Shown here one piece after another: positions 45,883-54,468 of a stretch of 64,000 nucleotides of DNA. A model generated the notes under the pieces. It saw nothing but the letters and a program-made list of their open reading frames with translations, ran no database searches and was not told the origin of the DNA. This DNA comes from Pedobacter roseus. Lineage in GTDB: Bacteria; Bacteroidota; Bacteroidia; Sphingobacteriales; Sphingobacteriaceae. The translations under genes were made by a program, and so were the position numbers. The stretch is from the NCBI RefSeq assembly GCF_014395225.1, contig NZ_CP060723.1, positions 1,054,001 through 1,118,000 on the forward strand. The letters run 5' to 3'. How positions within the stretch are numbered: the stretch's first letter is position 1; each line of letters starts with the position of its first letter.

Positions 45883-45960
45883 TTTATTCATCATCTGGTT
45901 AGCTGAGATATTTAAACGCGAGCGATTTATATCGATAATTCTGGTTGCTAAGGTATGTGT

Positions 45961-45983
45961 TTATTTAGATTGATTAAAAATAA
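45961..45983. promoter_or_regulatory. Iron-box-like palindrome 1 (siderophore operon side)
   Basis: TTATTTAGAT, three bases, then TTAAAAATAA. It lies directly upstream of a possible minus-strand -7 box (TACCTTAG, complement of 45948-45955), where a Fur-type repressor would block the biosynthesis operon. The left arm matches that of the second box at nine of ten bases. Confidence 0.55.
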
Positions 45984-46076
45984 TATTTAAAATATTTTTA
46001 ACATATTGTTAGTAAGTAGTTTGTAAAGTATTACTTAACCGTTTTAGTTCCTGACTAAATAAAAAATTAAATAATT

Positions 46077-46099
46077 TTATTTGGATTTGATCTAAATAA
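46077..46099. promoter_or_regulatory. Iron-box-like palindrome 2 (receptor side)
   Basis: TTATTTGGAT, three bases, then ATCTAAATAA: a 10-3-10 inverted repeat with one mismatch. It sits just before a near-consensus -7 box (TTGCTTTG, 46104-46111) and 32 bp before the receptor start. Confidence 0.65.
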
Positions 46100-46130
46100 A
46101 TGATTGCTTTGCGCAAAAAAATAATCATTA

Positions 46131-48557
46131 ATGAAGAATCTATACTTAATTGCAATCTTGATCTGTGGATTTATCCTTACAGGTAAAGCACAAACCGTAA
46201 CAGGTAAAGTGCTTGGAGAAACTGCTCCATTAGCCGGGGCAAATATTAAAGTTGAAGGTAAAAATACTTCGGCAACCACCAATGCAGATGGTAGCTTCGA
46301 ACTCAAGCTAACTGAAGGTGCCTACCAATTACAGGTAAGTTATGTGGGTTATACTACTGTTTCACAAAAAGTGAATCTGGCTACAAATCAAACGGTTAAT
46401 TTAACCATTAACCTGAGTCCAACCTCAAATATGCAGGAGGTGGTGGTGGTATCATCGCGGAAACCGACCAAAATCAGCGAGATACCAGGTACCGTTTGGG
46501 TAGTAGATGGTGCAAAAATCCAGGAGCAGGCGAGGGCAGGCATTCCTTTAAAACAAACATTGGCGCAATTGATCCCGAGTTTGGATGCAGGTCCGGAAGG
46601 ACGAACCAACTACGGACAGAACCAGCGTGGCAGGGATGCATTGGTGATGATTGATGGCGTATCTTTAAATAGTACCCGTGGTGTAAGCCGTCAGTTCGAA
46701 TCGATTGATCCGTTTAACATCGAACGTATCGAGGTTTTATCTGGTGCAAGTGCCGTTTATGGTGGTGGTGCAACAGGAGGGATCATCAATATCATCACTA
46801 AAAAAGGTCAGGACAGTCAGCCGAGTTTTACCACACAGGTTGGTGTGCGCAGCGGATTGAAAGAAAAAAGTGATCATGATGTGCGTGTGGCACAAGCCAT
46901 TTCAGGCGGTAGCAAAGATTGGAACGGACGTATCGGTATGGCTTTCCAAAAAAACAATGCAGCTTACGGTGCAGATGGAAAACAAATTTTTACGGATATC
47001 ACGCAAACAGATTTACAGTATAACCAATCGTTCGATTTCTTCGGAAGTACAGAATTTAAATTAACTGAATACCAAAAATTGTTGGTAAATGCACAATACT
47101 ACAATTCTGGTTACCGTGGAGATAAAGACCTGTTTTTAGGAACCAATTATGCGGGCTTGTTATCAAATCCAGCGCTTTTGGAAATGAGAAACGGTTATTC
47201 TTCAGATGTTGATCCAAAAACAAGCAGGGCAAATATCAATGCCAATTACCAGGCCAGTGATATTTTAGGCGGGCAAACCCTTTATGTGCAGGCCGCTGCC
47301 AGAAATGAACAGTTCAGCTTTCACCCATTCCCGGGGCAGGCGGCAATACCTGGCGTACTTTATAGCGGTTCATCTATCCAAAATACCAATTATAGTGCTT
47401 TAAAACTGGTATTGAACAAAGACTGGAACAGGTTAAACCTTACCTATGGTATTGATGCCGATAACGAAAACTTTAACGCGCAACAAGCATTGTTCGATAG
47501 AACTAAAGCCTTTACTTCTGGCGGGTTAAACAATACTACGGTAGCCACGATTGCACGTTACCCGAATTTCAGGGTAAATGGTTTATCTGGCTTTTTACAG
47601 GCACAGGTTAAGGTAGCTGAATTCCTAACCTTATCAGGCGGTGTTCGTCAGCAAAGGATGTTTGTTAAAGTTGGCGATTTTGTAGGCACCAACGCTGCTG
47701 TGCCCCTGGCTTATGGCATGGGCAGAACCGCTACGGCCATTGCAGGTGGTAAAAACCACTATGATGTGAATTTGTTAAATGGTGGTTTGGTTGTAAAAAT
47801 CAATGCACCACAACAGTTTTGGGTTAACTTTTCGCAAGGATTTAATTTGGCCGATCCGGCTAAATATTACGGACAGGGAACTTATACTTTAGCAGGTACC
47901 AACTGGAACTTAGGCAACTCGATCAATGTAGCTGGTTCTCCTTTAACAGGTATTAAAACAGAACAGTACGAAGCAGGATACCGCTACCGTACGGGCATAT
48001 TTAATGCGCAGGTTGCAGGTTTTTATGCTTTATCTGATAAAAACGTAAAAACCAACAGCACGTTCAACATCGAAGTTTTTGATGAAAAAGTAAGAAATAT
48101 CGGTGTTGAAGGTTCACTATCTTTAAACCTGAAAAATGGTTTCGAGGCCGGAGCAAACGGTTTATATATCAAAACGCAGAAACAAAACACCGATGGCACC
48201 TGGTCTTTACAGGATGTAACGGTGGCCAGTCCTTCAAAAATTGCAGGTTACTTAGGTTATAATGGAAAAGTATTCGGATTAAAAGCTCAGGTTTTCCATT
48301 CGTTTGATTCTAAAGGAATCGATACTAAACTCATAGAAAGAGAAATAAAAGGCTATACCACCGTAGATTTATTGGGGTCAGTTAAGTTATTTACCGGAAG
48401 TTTATCATTTGGTGTACAAAACCTGCTGAACAAAAACTATCAGACGATTTGGAGTCAACGTTCGGTATTATTGTACCAGGCTTTGGCTAAACCAGAAACA
48501 TTTTATTATGCAGGCCGCGGCCGTACGTATAATTTAACGTATACACTTAATTACTAA
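46131..48557 (+). CDS. TonB-dependent siderophore receptor (IutA-like)
   Basis: An 808-residue outer-membrane receptor. It has a signal peptide (ending TGKAQ), a CarboxypepD_reg-like domain (VTGKVLGETAPLAGANIKVEG), a TonB-box-like MQEVVVVSS, and a plug with IERIEVLSGASAVYGGGATGG, which strongly recalls the ferric-aerobactin receptor IutA. The barrel ends TYNLTYTLNY. It is divergent from the hydroxamate siderophore operon and most likely imports the ferric form of its product. Candidate iron boxes lie in the shared control region. Confidence 0.93.
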   Translation: MKNLYLIAILICGFILTGKAQTVTGKVLGETAPLAGANIKVEGKNTSATTNADGSFELKLTEGAYQLQVSYVGYTTVSQKVNLATNQTVNLTINLSPTSNMQEVVVVSSRKPTKISEIPGTVWVVDGAKIQEQARAGIPLKQTLAQLIPSLDAGPEGRTNYGQNQRGRDALVMIDGVSLNSTRGVSRQFESIDPFNIERIEVLSGASAVYGGGATGGIINIITKKGQDSQPSFTTQVGVRSGLKEKSDHDVRVAQAISGGSKDWNGRIGMAFQKNNAAYGADGKQIFTDITQTDLQYNQSFDFFGSTEFKLTEYQKLLVNAQYYNSGYRGDKDLFLGTNYAGLLSNPALLEMRNGYSSDVDPKTSRANINANYQASDILGGQTLYVQAAARNEQFSFHPFPGQAAIPGVLYSGSSIQNTNYSALKLVLNKDWNRLNLTYGIDADNENFNAQQALFDRTKAFTSGGLNNTTVATIARYPNFRVNGLSGFLQAQVKVAEFLTLSGGVRQQRMFVKVGDFVGTNAAVPLAYGMGRTATAIAGGKNHYDVNLLNGGLVVKINAPQQFWVNFSQGFNLADPAKYYGQGTYTLAGTNWNLGNSINVAGSPLTGIKTEQYEAGYRYRTGIFNAQVAGFYALSDKNVKTNSTFNIEVFDEKVRNIGVEGSLSLNLKNGFEAGANGLYIKTQKQNTDGTWSLQDVTVASPSKIAGYLGYNGKVFGLKAQVFHSFDSKGIDTKLIEREIKGYTTVDLLGSVKLFTGSLSFGVQNLLNKNYQTIWSQRSVLLYQALAKPETFYYAGRGRTYNLTYTLNY

Positions 48558-48561
48558 GTGG

Positions 48562-48648
48562 TTCGTCATTCCCAACTTGATTGGGAATCGTAATGCCATA
48601 GCCAGGCTTGCGAGCTGCATTAAGATTCCCGCCTGCGCGGGAATGACG
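48562..48648. repeat. REP-like twin-hairpin element, copy 2
   Basis: Same layout and same 87-bp length as 34564-34650, starting four bases after the receptor stop and in the same orientation relative to transcription. It may protect or end the transcript. Confidence 0.9.
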
Positions 48649-48689
48649 GTCGCTCAAACAACAAATGCCTCATTGGGGGCATTTGTTGT

Positions 48690-49910
48690 TTATTTCCTTT
48701 TCAATTCAATCACGGTAATCTCCGGCCAGATACCAATCCGCCCTGAAAAGCCCAGAAAACCGAAACCTCTGTTTACATTCAAATATCTTCCATTTTCGGT
48801 TTTAATGCCTGCCCAATGTTTATAACGGTATTTTACCGGGCTCCACTTAATCCCAAAAGCTTCGATACCGAATTGCATGCCATGCGTGTGTCCGGCTAAA
48901 GAAAGCTGGATTTTTGAAGGATAATTTTTTACCTGTGCATCCCAATGCGAAGGATCGTGTGATAAAAGGATTTTAAAATCATTCACGTCCGTGTTTTGGA
49001 GGGCTTTATTCAAATCACCGCGTTCCCCAAAACCGATTCCCCAGTTTTCGATCCCTGCGAGGATAATTTTCTCCCCGTTTTTATGCAGCTCTACATGTTC
49101 ATCCAATAAGAGTTTAAAGCCAAGTTCTTTGTGGTACACTTTTAACTGGTTTAAATTCTGAATTTTATCCGCTTCGCTTGGCCACTTGATGTAATCGCCA
49201 TAATCGTGGTTACCTAAAACAGAAAACTGTCCGAAAGGGGCCTTAATCTGTGAGAAATGGCCGATGTAAGGCACAATTTCCGAAGAGGCATTGTTGACCA
49301 AATCGCCTGTAAAAACAAATAAATCGCTTTTTTGTGCATTGATCATGTCAATTCCTTTTTGTACGGCTTTTGGGTTAGTAAAACTTCCGGCATGTACATC
49401 CGAAATCTGGGTCAGCGTAAAACCATCAAAACTATCAGGCAGGTCATCAAAATACAAAGTGTGTTTAATTACGCGGTAGGCATATTTCCCCTGGGTAATG
49501 CCATAAGCAAATAGGGCAATGGTTAAGCAGAACATCACAAAGGCAAAATCGACCCAATAGTTGCTGCGGCTGGCAATATGGAATCCACCAGGTTCAAAAT
49601 TGGTGGATAAGCCTATTAATAAGCGGTAAACATCTCCGAGCAGCAGAAAAAAAGCGAAAACAATTTCTGAAGCAAAAACAATCAGAAAAGCGTGACTGAC
49701 GATTTGGAAAAACTTGTTGATGCCCTGTAGCCGCATCTGCTGAATGGCGAAAAACAAGGCAAAAGTTAAACCGATTATAAACACCCAAAAAATTGGACTG
49801 AGTAAACCGGATTGATTGATGGCGCCCAGGCCCGATAATACGTAGGCATTTAGGGCAAAAAATATAATTGCAACTATAATGAGCGGCAATAGATTGAGTT
49901 TTCTTTTCAT
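48690..49910 (-). CDS. Membrane-anchored metallophosphoesterase (YkuE-like)
   Basis: A 406-residue protein with about four N-terminal membrane helices (residues 8-140) and a calcineurin-like phosphoesterase domain. Metal-binding motifs are all present: DVHAG (D171, H173), GDLVNN (202-207), GNHDYGDY (from 233), SHDPSHWD and GHTHG. The domain faces the cytoplasm or periplasm at the inner membrane. Relatives act on nucleotides or lipid-linked diphosphates such as UDP-diacylglucosamine, but the substrate here is unknown. A monocistronic gene. Confidence 0.9.
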   Translation of the reverse strand: MKRKLNLLPLIIVAIIFFALNAYVLSGLGAINQSGLLSPIFWVFIIGLTFALFFAIQQMRLQGINKFFQIVSHAFLIVFASEIVFAFFLLLGDVYRLLIGLSTNFEPGGFHIASRSNYWVDFAFVMFCLTIALFAYGITQGKYAYRVIKHTLYFDDLPDSFDGFTLTQISDVHAGSFTNPKAVQKGIDMINAQKSDLFVFTGDLVNNASSEIVPYIGHFSQIKAPFGQFSVLGNHDYGDYIKWPSEADKIQNLNQLKVYHKELGFKLLLDEHVELHKNGEKIILAGIENWGIGFGERGDLNKALQNTDVNDFKILLSHDPSHWDAQVKNYPSKIQLSLAGHTHGMQFGIEAFGIKWSPVKYRYKHWAGIKTENGRYLNVNRGFGFLGFSGRIGIWPEITVIELKRK

Positions 49911-50111
49911 TATTAAAAATCTGTAAATCAGAATAGCGGGTAAAAATAGAATTTAAACGCCCATAATTACCTACTGTTACGGCTGGCGGTTATTTTTACG
50001 TTCGTTTGATTAAAGCAATTTCTGTTATTATGCGTTATATTTATAAATATCATAGTATGTTGAATTAAAATCAACTTCCTGTTGCATATTTTATAATTTA
50101 CTTTCTTTTAT

Positions 50112-50119
50112 TAGCTTTG
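50112..50119 (+). promoter_or_regulatory. -7 element of the Rrf2 gene
   Basis: TAGCTTTG fits TAnnTTTG, and the ATG follows seven bases later, so the transcript may start at or very near the start codon. Confidence 0.55.
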
Positions 50120-50126
50120 TGCGAAT

Positions 50127-50573
50127 ATGCTGTCCAAAAAAACAAAATATGCCATTAAAGCGCTTGTTGCGCTGGGTAAAAATTTAGATAAACCACCAAT
50201 GCAGATTTCGAAAATTGCAGAGGAGGAGCATATCCCGAAAAAATTCCTGGAACAGATCCTTCTTGATTTGCGTAACGCTGGTTTTTTATACAGTAAAAAA
50301 GGCGCAGGCGGTGGTTACAGCCTCAACAAAAAACCGGAAGAGATTTTATTGGTACATGTAATGCGTGTAACCGACGGACCGATTGCAATGGTGCCATGCG
50401 CAAGTTTAAACTTTTACCACAAATGTGACGAGTGCGTAGATGAGAAAACATGCGGAATAAGAAGTGCTTTTATCGATGTAAGGGATGCTACGCTTAAGGT
50501 TTTAACCGAAACCAGCATTGCCGATGTAATTGGCCGTGAGGATAACCTGAAAATCGGGGTTATTAATTTATAA
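50127..50573 (+). CDS. Rrf2-family transcriptional regulator
   Basis: A 148-residue Rrf2 regulator. The winged HTH includes MQISKIAEEEHIPKKFLEQILLDLRNAG and the wing KKGAGGGYSL. Four cysteines (C91, C100, C103, C109) lie in the effector loop, unlike the Cys-poor CymR, so a cluster- or redox-sensing form like IscR/NsrR is possible. It precedes the sulfate assimilation genes and is the best candidate to bind the 35-bp site shared by the sulfite reductase and second SUMT promoters. A terminator follows it. Confidence 0.92.
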   Translation: MLSKKTKYAIKALVALGKNLDKPPMQISKIAEEEHIPKKFLEQILLDLRNAGFLYSKKGAGGGYSLNKKPEEILLVHVMRVTDGPIAMVPCASLNFYHKCDECVDEKTCGIRSAFIDVRDATLKVLTETSIADVIGREDNLKIGVINL

Positions 50574-51304
50574 TGTAATTTCTAATCCTCGCAGGTTTTA
50601 AAATATTATTCCCAAATTCATTAATTGAGTTTGGGATTTTTTTTTGGAAATGAAAGTTCAGTTTTTCATGGGGGTTTTCAGTCCCTCTTTCCGTTTTATT
50701 CCGATGCTAATTTAGTGCTGGTTTATCGCTAAAGGATCGGAATGTTCACTTCATCCGATAGCTATCGGATCGGGTTTATTTAACAGAGAGAGTAGTATAA
50801 TCGGGGAATTAAGACCTCGCAGGTTTTCGAAACCTGCGAGGTATAAAATCAAGGTTCTTAAGTTTATCACTTAGCTGTTCTAAAGTGATTTAGTTGGTCG
50901 ATATTATTTTGAAAAGCAGTGTTCTGTGTACTTTCGGTTACGATAGTCCTGCTACTGCTGCAAGTTCTCGCTCGTACCTCGCTGTGGGCTTTCCGCTATA
51001 TCAGGTTTATTTAACTGAAGGCTGTAGTGCTTAGGCTTTCTAACTATACGGATGAAAAAGCGATAATTCCGCGTTAGGGATTGTAAGGGTTCAGTGCCGA
51101 TTCTTTATCGGTACCGGAGCGAAGCGCAGCCCTGGAAAGCCCGACCCTTTCCCGATTTTTCATCGGGATTGAGGTAACGCCCAAATCAGTTGGCAGTTAT
51201 TAGTTAGCAGTTGGCAGTTTTCAGCTACGTTTACTTCTATTATAAACCTCGCAGGTTTTAAAAACCAACGAGGTTTAACAGCATATCGTAAATTTTTTCA
51301 TAAT
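50574..51304. repeat. Repeat-rich non-coding block
   Basis: After the terminator no gene is visible. The block holds several dispersed elements: CCTCGCAGGTTTTA at 50587-50600, the palindrome ATCCGATAGCTATCGGAT at 50753-50770, a 13-bp-arm hairpin of the CCTCGCAGG family at 50814-50842, a related inverted repeat at 51244-51276, a GCAGTTGGCAGTT stretch near 51200, and an element containing TGGAAAGCCCG and CCCGATTTTTCATCGGGA near 51130-51175, which recurs at 61397-61430. Confidence 0.75.
50610..50645 (+). terminator. Intrinsic terminator after the Rrf2 gene
   Basis: TCCCAAATTC pairs with GAGTTTGGGA (one mismatch), followed by nine T. It lies 36 bp after the stop codon. Confidence 0.85.
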
Positions 51305-51339
51305 AAATTACGACTATTCCTATATACTTTATATATTTG
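51305..51339 (+). promoter_or_regulatory. Sulfur-gene promoter/operator, copy 1
   Basis: A 35-bp segment ending in the -7 element TATATTTG (51332-51339) and containing ATTCCTATA, the half-site form known for CymR-type Rrf2 regulators. It matches 60267-60301 at 32 of 35 positions. It should drive the leader peptide and sulfite reductase operon. Confidence 0.75.
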
Positions 51340-51343
51340 GCGT

Positions 51344-51415
51344 ATGAACTTCAATTTTATACCTAATCAGTTAACCGCTAAGCAAATGATGTGCTGTTGT
51401 TGTAAAACGCAGTAA
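51344..51415 (+). CDS. Cys-rich leader peptide of the sulfate-assimilation operon (23 aa)
   Basis: An ATG frame of 23 codons begins four bases after the -7 element, so translation would start at or next to the 5' end of the mRNA. The peptide ends in MMCCCCKTQ: four consecutive Cys codons (TGC TGT TGT TGT at 51392-51403). An intrinsic terminator follows at 51452-51482, before the sulfite reductase ATG at 51503. A run of codons for the pathway's end product ahead of a terminator is the layout of classical ribosome-mediated attenuation (trp, his). Function as a cysteine sensor is inferred. No homologue is known to me. Confidence 0.75.
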   Translation: MNFNFIPNQLTAKQMMCCCCKTQ

Positions 51416-51451
51416 CAGGAGCCTACAGATAATTTTATGTATAAAATATGG

Positions 51452-51482
51452 AATGCTTCTCGGTAACAGGGAGGCATTTTTT
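51452..51482 (+). terminator. Attenuator terminator before the sulfite reductase gene
   Basis: AATGCTTCTC pairs with GGGAGGCATT in RNA over ten pairs (two G-U) with loop GGUAACA, followed by a T-run (51477-51482). It lies 20 bp before the structural ATG. A competing pairing is possible between AGGAGC (51417-51422) and GCTTCT (51455-51460), and a longer one with 51370-51383 inside the leader frame. Confidence 0.75.
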
Positions 51483-51502
51483 GAATAAAGCTAACAACAT
51501 AT

Positions 51503-53593
51503 ATGCAAAGTTTCAGAACAGAACTCGAAAATCCGATCGTCGAGCAGGACATCATCGATTTAGAGAATAAGATTAAAGCTTTTAGAGATGGAACCATCCA
51601 CGACGAAAAGTTTAGGAGCCTTCGTTTGGCCCGCGGTGTTTACGGACAAAGGCAGCCTGGCGTACAAATGGTGCGTATTAAACTGCCTTTTGGAAAGGTA
51701 ACTTTTAAGCAGTTATTGCGTATTGCCGATATTGCTGATGAGTACGGAAGCGGTAACCTACACTTAACCACGCGTCAGGATATTCAGATTCATTATGTGA
51801 GTTTAGATAGAACACCAGAGCTTTGGGCCAAACTGGAGCAGGATGATATTACCCTTCGTGAAGCTTGTGGAAACACGGTACGTAATGTAACCGCATCTCC
51901 AAATTCGGGCATCGATGCCGAAGAGCCTTTTGATGTTTCGCCTTATGCACAGGCAGTATTTGCCTACTTTTTGCGTAACCCGATCTGTCAGGAAATGGGC
52001 CGCAAGATTAAAATCTCCTTTTCTTCTAGCGATAGAGATACCGCTTTTAGCTACATTCACGATTTAGGTTTTATTCCAAAAATTAACGAAAATGGCGAAC
52101 GTGGATTTAAAGTATTATTTGCCGGTGGTTTGGGCGCACAGCCTTTTTTGGCGAATGCCGTTCACGATTTTTTACCTGAAGACCAATTGATTCCCTTTAC
52201 AGAATCTGTTCTTCGCGTGTTCGACCGTTATGGCGAACGCACCAACCGTAATAAAGCACGTTTAAAATACCTGGTTCAAAAATTAGGATTGGAAGAAGTG
52301 TTGCGTTTGGTTGCCGAAGAGCGAATTGCCAATAAAGTAAAAACTTTTAAAATAGATCTTAATACCGTTCCACAGCCTACTTTACCTCTAGAACAGGAAT
52401 ATCCGGCGGTAGAAATATTAAATGAAGCCCATTATAAACACTGGTTAGCCACCAACGTAATTGAACAAAAACAGGCCGGATTTTATGGCGTATATGTAAA
52501 AGTCCAGGTTGGCGATATCAAAACCGATAAGGCAAGGGCTTTTGTTGATGCCATCAGGTTATATGTTGCTGATGAAATCAGGATTACCCAGAACCAGGGG
52601 TTGTTGTTGAAGTTTGTACGTAGGGAAGCATTACCCTCATTATATGCTGCAATGAATAAAATTGGTTTTACCACCGCTGGCTTTGATAGCTTAGCTGATA
52701 TTACCACTTGTCCGGGAACGGATACCTGTAACCTGGGTATTTCGAACTCGATGACTTTAGCTGAAGTTTTGGAAGAAGTAATTTATACGGATTTCCCTGA
52801 GTTTATCTACGAGAAAAACATCAAGATTAAAATCAGCGGATGTATGAACTCTTGCGGTCAGCATGGTTTGGCTGAAATCGGTTTCCACGGAAGTTCGGTA
52901 AAAGCGGAAGGAAAGGTGGTTCCGGCTGTACAGGTAATGTTAGGCGGCGGAACTGTAGGGAATGGTGTAGGCAGAGTAGCCGAACGTGTAATCAAAGTGC
53001 CTTCAAAAAGGGCAACAAGTGTTTTACACTTTATATTAAATGATTTTAAAGCCAATAACCTGGAAGATGAAAACTTCCACCAATATTATGATAGAAAAGG
53101 TAAAGACCATTTTTATCAACTGTTAAAACCTTTGGCCGATTTAACCAACCTAAAGACAGAAGAATTTGTAGACTGGGGACATGTTGAAGAGTTTGTTACC
53201 GCAATTGGTGTTGGAGAATGTGCTGGTGTAGTAATCGATTTAGTGGCTACTTTATTACTAGAGGCCGACGAAAAATTTGGTTGGGCAAAGCAAAACTTAG
53301 ATAAAGGAGCTTATGCCGATGCCATTTACCATACCTACAGCACTTTTGTAAGTGCAGCAAAATCTTTATTGTTGGATAAAGGCGTAAACAGCAGTACGCA
53401 GGTTGGTGTTATCCGTGAGTTTGATAACCACTATGTAGAAACCGGTGAATTTAATTTACCAACCAATTTCTCTGACCTGGTTTTACAGATCAACAAAAAC
53501 GAACCAACTGAAGAGTTTGCAAAGAAATATTTTGAAGAAGCCAATCAATTTTTAAATCAGATTAAGGAGAAAAGAGCAGTATTAGCGAAATGA
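51503..53593 (+). CDS. Assimilatory sulfite (nitrite) reductase, hemoprotein
   Basis: A 696-residue siroheme/4Fe-4S reductase. The four cluster cysteines fit C-x5-C-x37-C-x3-C (C403, C409, C447, C451: TTCPGTDTCNLGIS and SGCMNSCGQHG). Both ferrite-like halves are present (HLTTRQDIQIHYV; RITQNQGLLLKFV). About 130 extra residues at the C-terminus (EEFVTAIGVGECAGVV onward) form a helical HEPN-like tail seen in Bacteroidota relatives. Context with cysH, cysD and cysN argues for sulfite rather than nitrite as substrate. Its leader carries the cysteine attenuator. Confidence 0.92.
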   Translation: MQSFRTELENPIVEQDIIDLENKIKAFRDGTIHDEKFRSLRLARGVYGQRQPGVQMVRIKLPFGKVTFKQLLRIADIADEYGSGNLHLTTRQDIQIHYVSLDRTPELWAKLEQDDITLREACGNTVRNVTASPNSGIDAEEPFDVSPYAQAVFAYFLRNPICQEMGRKIKISFSSSDRDTAFSYIHDLGFIPKINENGERGFKVLFAGGLGAQPFLANAVHDFLPEDQLIPFTESVLRVFDRYGERTNRNKARLKYLVQKLGLEEVLRLVAEERIANKVKTFKIDLNTVPQPTLPLEQEYPAVEILNEAHYKHWLATNVIEQKQAGFYGVYVKVQVGDIKTDKARAFVDAIRLYVADEIRITQNQGLLLKFVRREALPSLYAAMNKIGFTTAGFDSLADITTCPGTDTCNLGISNSMTLAEVLEEVIYTDFPEFIYEKNIKIKISGCMNSCGQHGLAEIGFHGSSVKAEGKVVPAVQVMLGGGTVGNGVGRVAERVIKVPSKRATSVLHFILNDFKANNLEDENFHQYYDRKGKDHFYQLLKPLADLTNLKTEEFVDWGHVEEFVTAIGVGECAGVVIDLVATLLLEADEKFGWAKQNLDKGAYADAIYHTYSTFVSAAKSLLLDKGVNSSTQVGVIREFDNHYVETGEFNLPTNFSDLVLQINKNEPTEEFAKKYFEEANQFLNQIKEKRAVLAK

Positions 53594-53697
53594 GATTTGA
53601 GACAATAGATATGAGATTTGAGAACTGCAGACGCTAAACGCCATGCGCCCAACAACTCTTCATCCAGTCATTCAAAATTCAATAATTAAAAAGAAAC

Positions 53698-54468
53698 ATG
53701 GTTAATCAAAATAAAGAATCAAAAATTACCCTTTTAGGCGCAGGTCCTGGAGATCCGGATTTATTGACTTTAAAGGGTGTAAAAGCTTTGCAAACTGCTG
53801 ATGTGGTATTGTACGATGCTTTAACCAACGAAGCTTTATTAGAGCATGCTCCGGCAGCCGCCATTAAAGTTTATGTAGGAAAACGTTCAGGTGAACATTC
53901 TTATCCGCAGGATACCATCAATAAACTGATGATCGATTACGCTTTGAATTACGGACATGTTGTGCGTTTAAAAGGTGGTGATCCATTTGTTTTTGGCAGG
54001 GGATATGAAGAATTGGATTATGCCGCATCGTACAGCATTCCGGTAAGTGTAATTCCGGGTATTTCGAGTTCTATCGGTGTACCGGGTTTACAGCAGATTC
54101 CGGTTACGCACCGTGGGATGAGCGAAAGCTTTTGGGTAATCACCGGAACTACCACTTCAGGAGAGGTTTCGGCCGATATTTACCAGGCAGCACAGTCAAA
54201 AGCCACAGTATTGGTACTGATGGGGCTTAAAAAACTATCAAAAATTGTAGAGATTTTTAAAGCCGCAGGCAAACACAATTTACCAACTGCAGTGGTGCAG
54301 AACGGATCGGCTGAAGATGAACGTTTAGTTGTTGGCGTAGTTGAAACCATAGAAAGTTTGGTGCAGCAAGAAAATATTAAAGCACCAGCTTTATTAATTT
54401 TTGGAGAAGTTGTATCATTACATCCATCATTTAAGAAATTAATTAAACAATATGCAAGTATTGCCTAA
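53698..54468 (+). CDS. cobA: Uroporphyrinogen-III C-methyltransferase (SUMT)
   Basis: A 256-residue SUMT that methylates uroporphyrinogen III twice to give precorrin-2, the first step to siroheme. The motifs are canonical: GAGPGDPDLLTLKG (14-27), VRLKGGDPFVFGRG (89-102) and VTHRGMS (136-142). It lies between the sulfite reductase, which needs siroheme, and the siroheme synthase-permease fusion, whose start overlaps it by 17 bp. A diverged second copy is encoded at 60341. Confidence 0.95.
   Translation: MVNQNKESKITLLGAGPGDPDLLTLKGVKALQTADVVLYDALTNEALLEHAPAAAIKVYVGKRSGEHSYPQDTINKLMIDYALNYGHVVRLKGGDPFVFGRGYEELDYAASYSIPVSVIPGISSSIGVPGLQQIPVTHRGMSESFWVITGTTTSGEVSADIYQAAQSKATVLVLMGLKKLSKIVEIFKAAGKHNLPTAVVQNGSAEDERLVVGVVETIESLVQQENIKAPALLIFGEVVSLHPSFKKLIKQYASIA

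Noticed and set aside
51340..51502. Metabolite riboswitch in the sulfite reductase leader
   Set aside because: No SAM- or cobalamin-type core was recognised; the short Cys-rich frame plus terminator explains the leader better.
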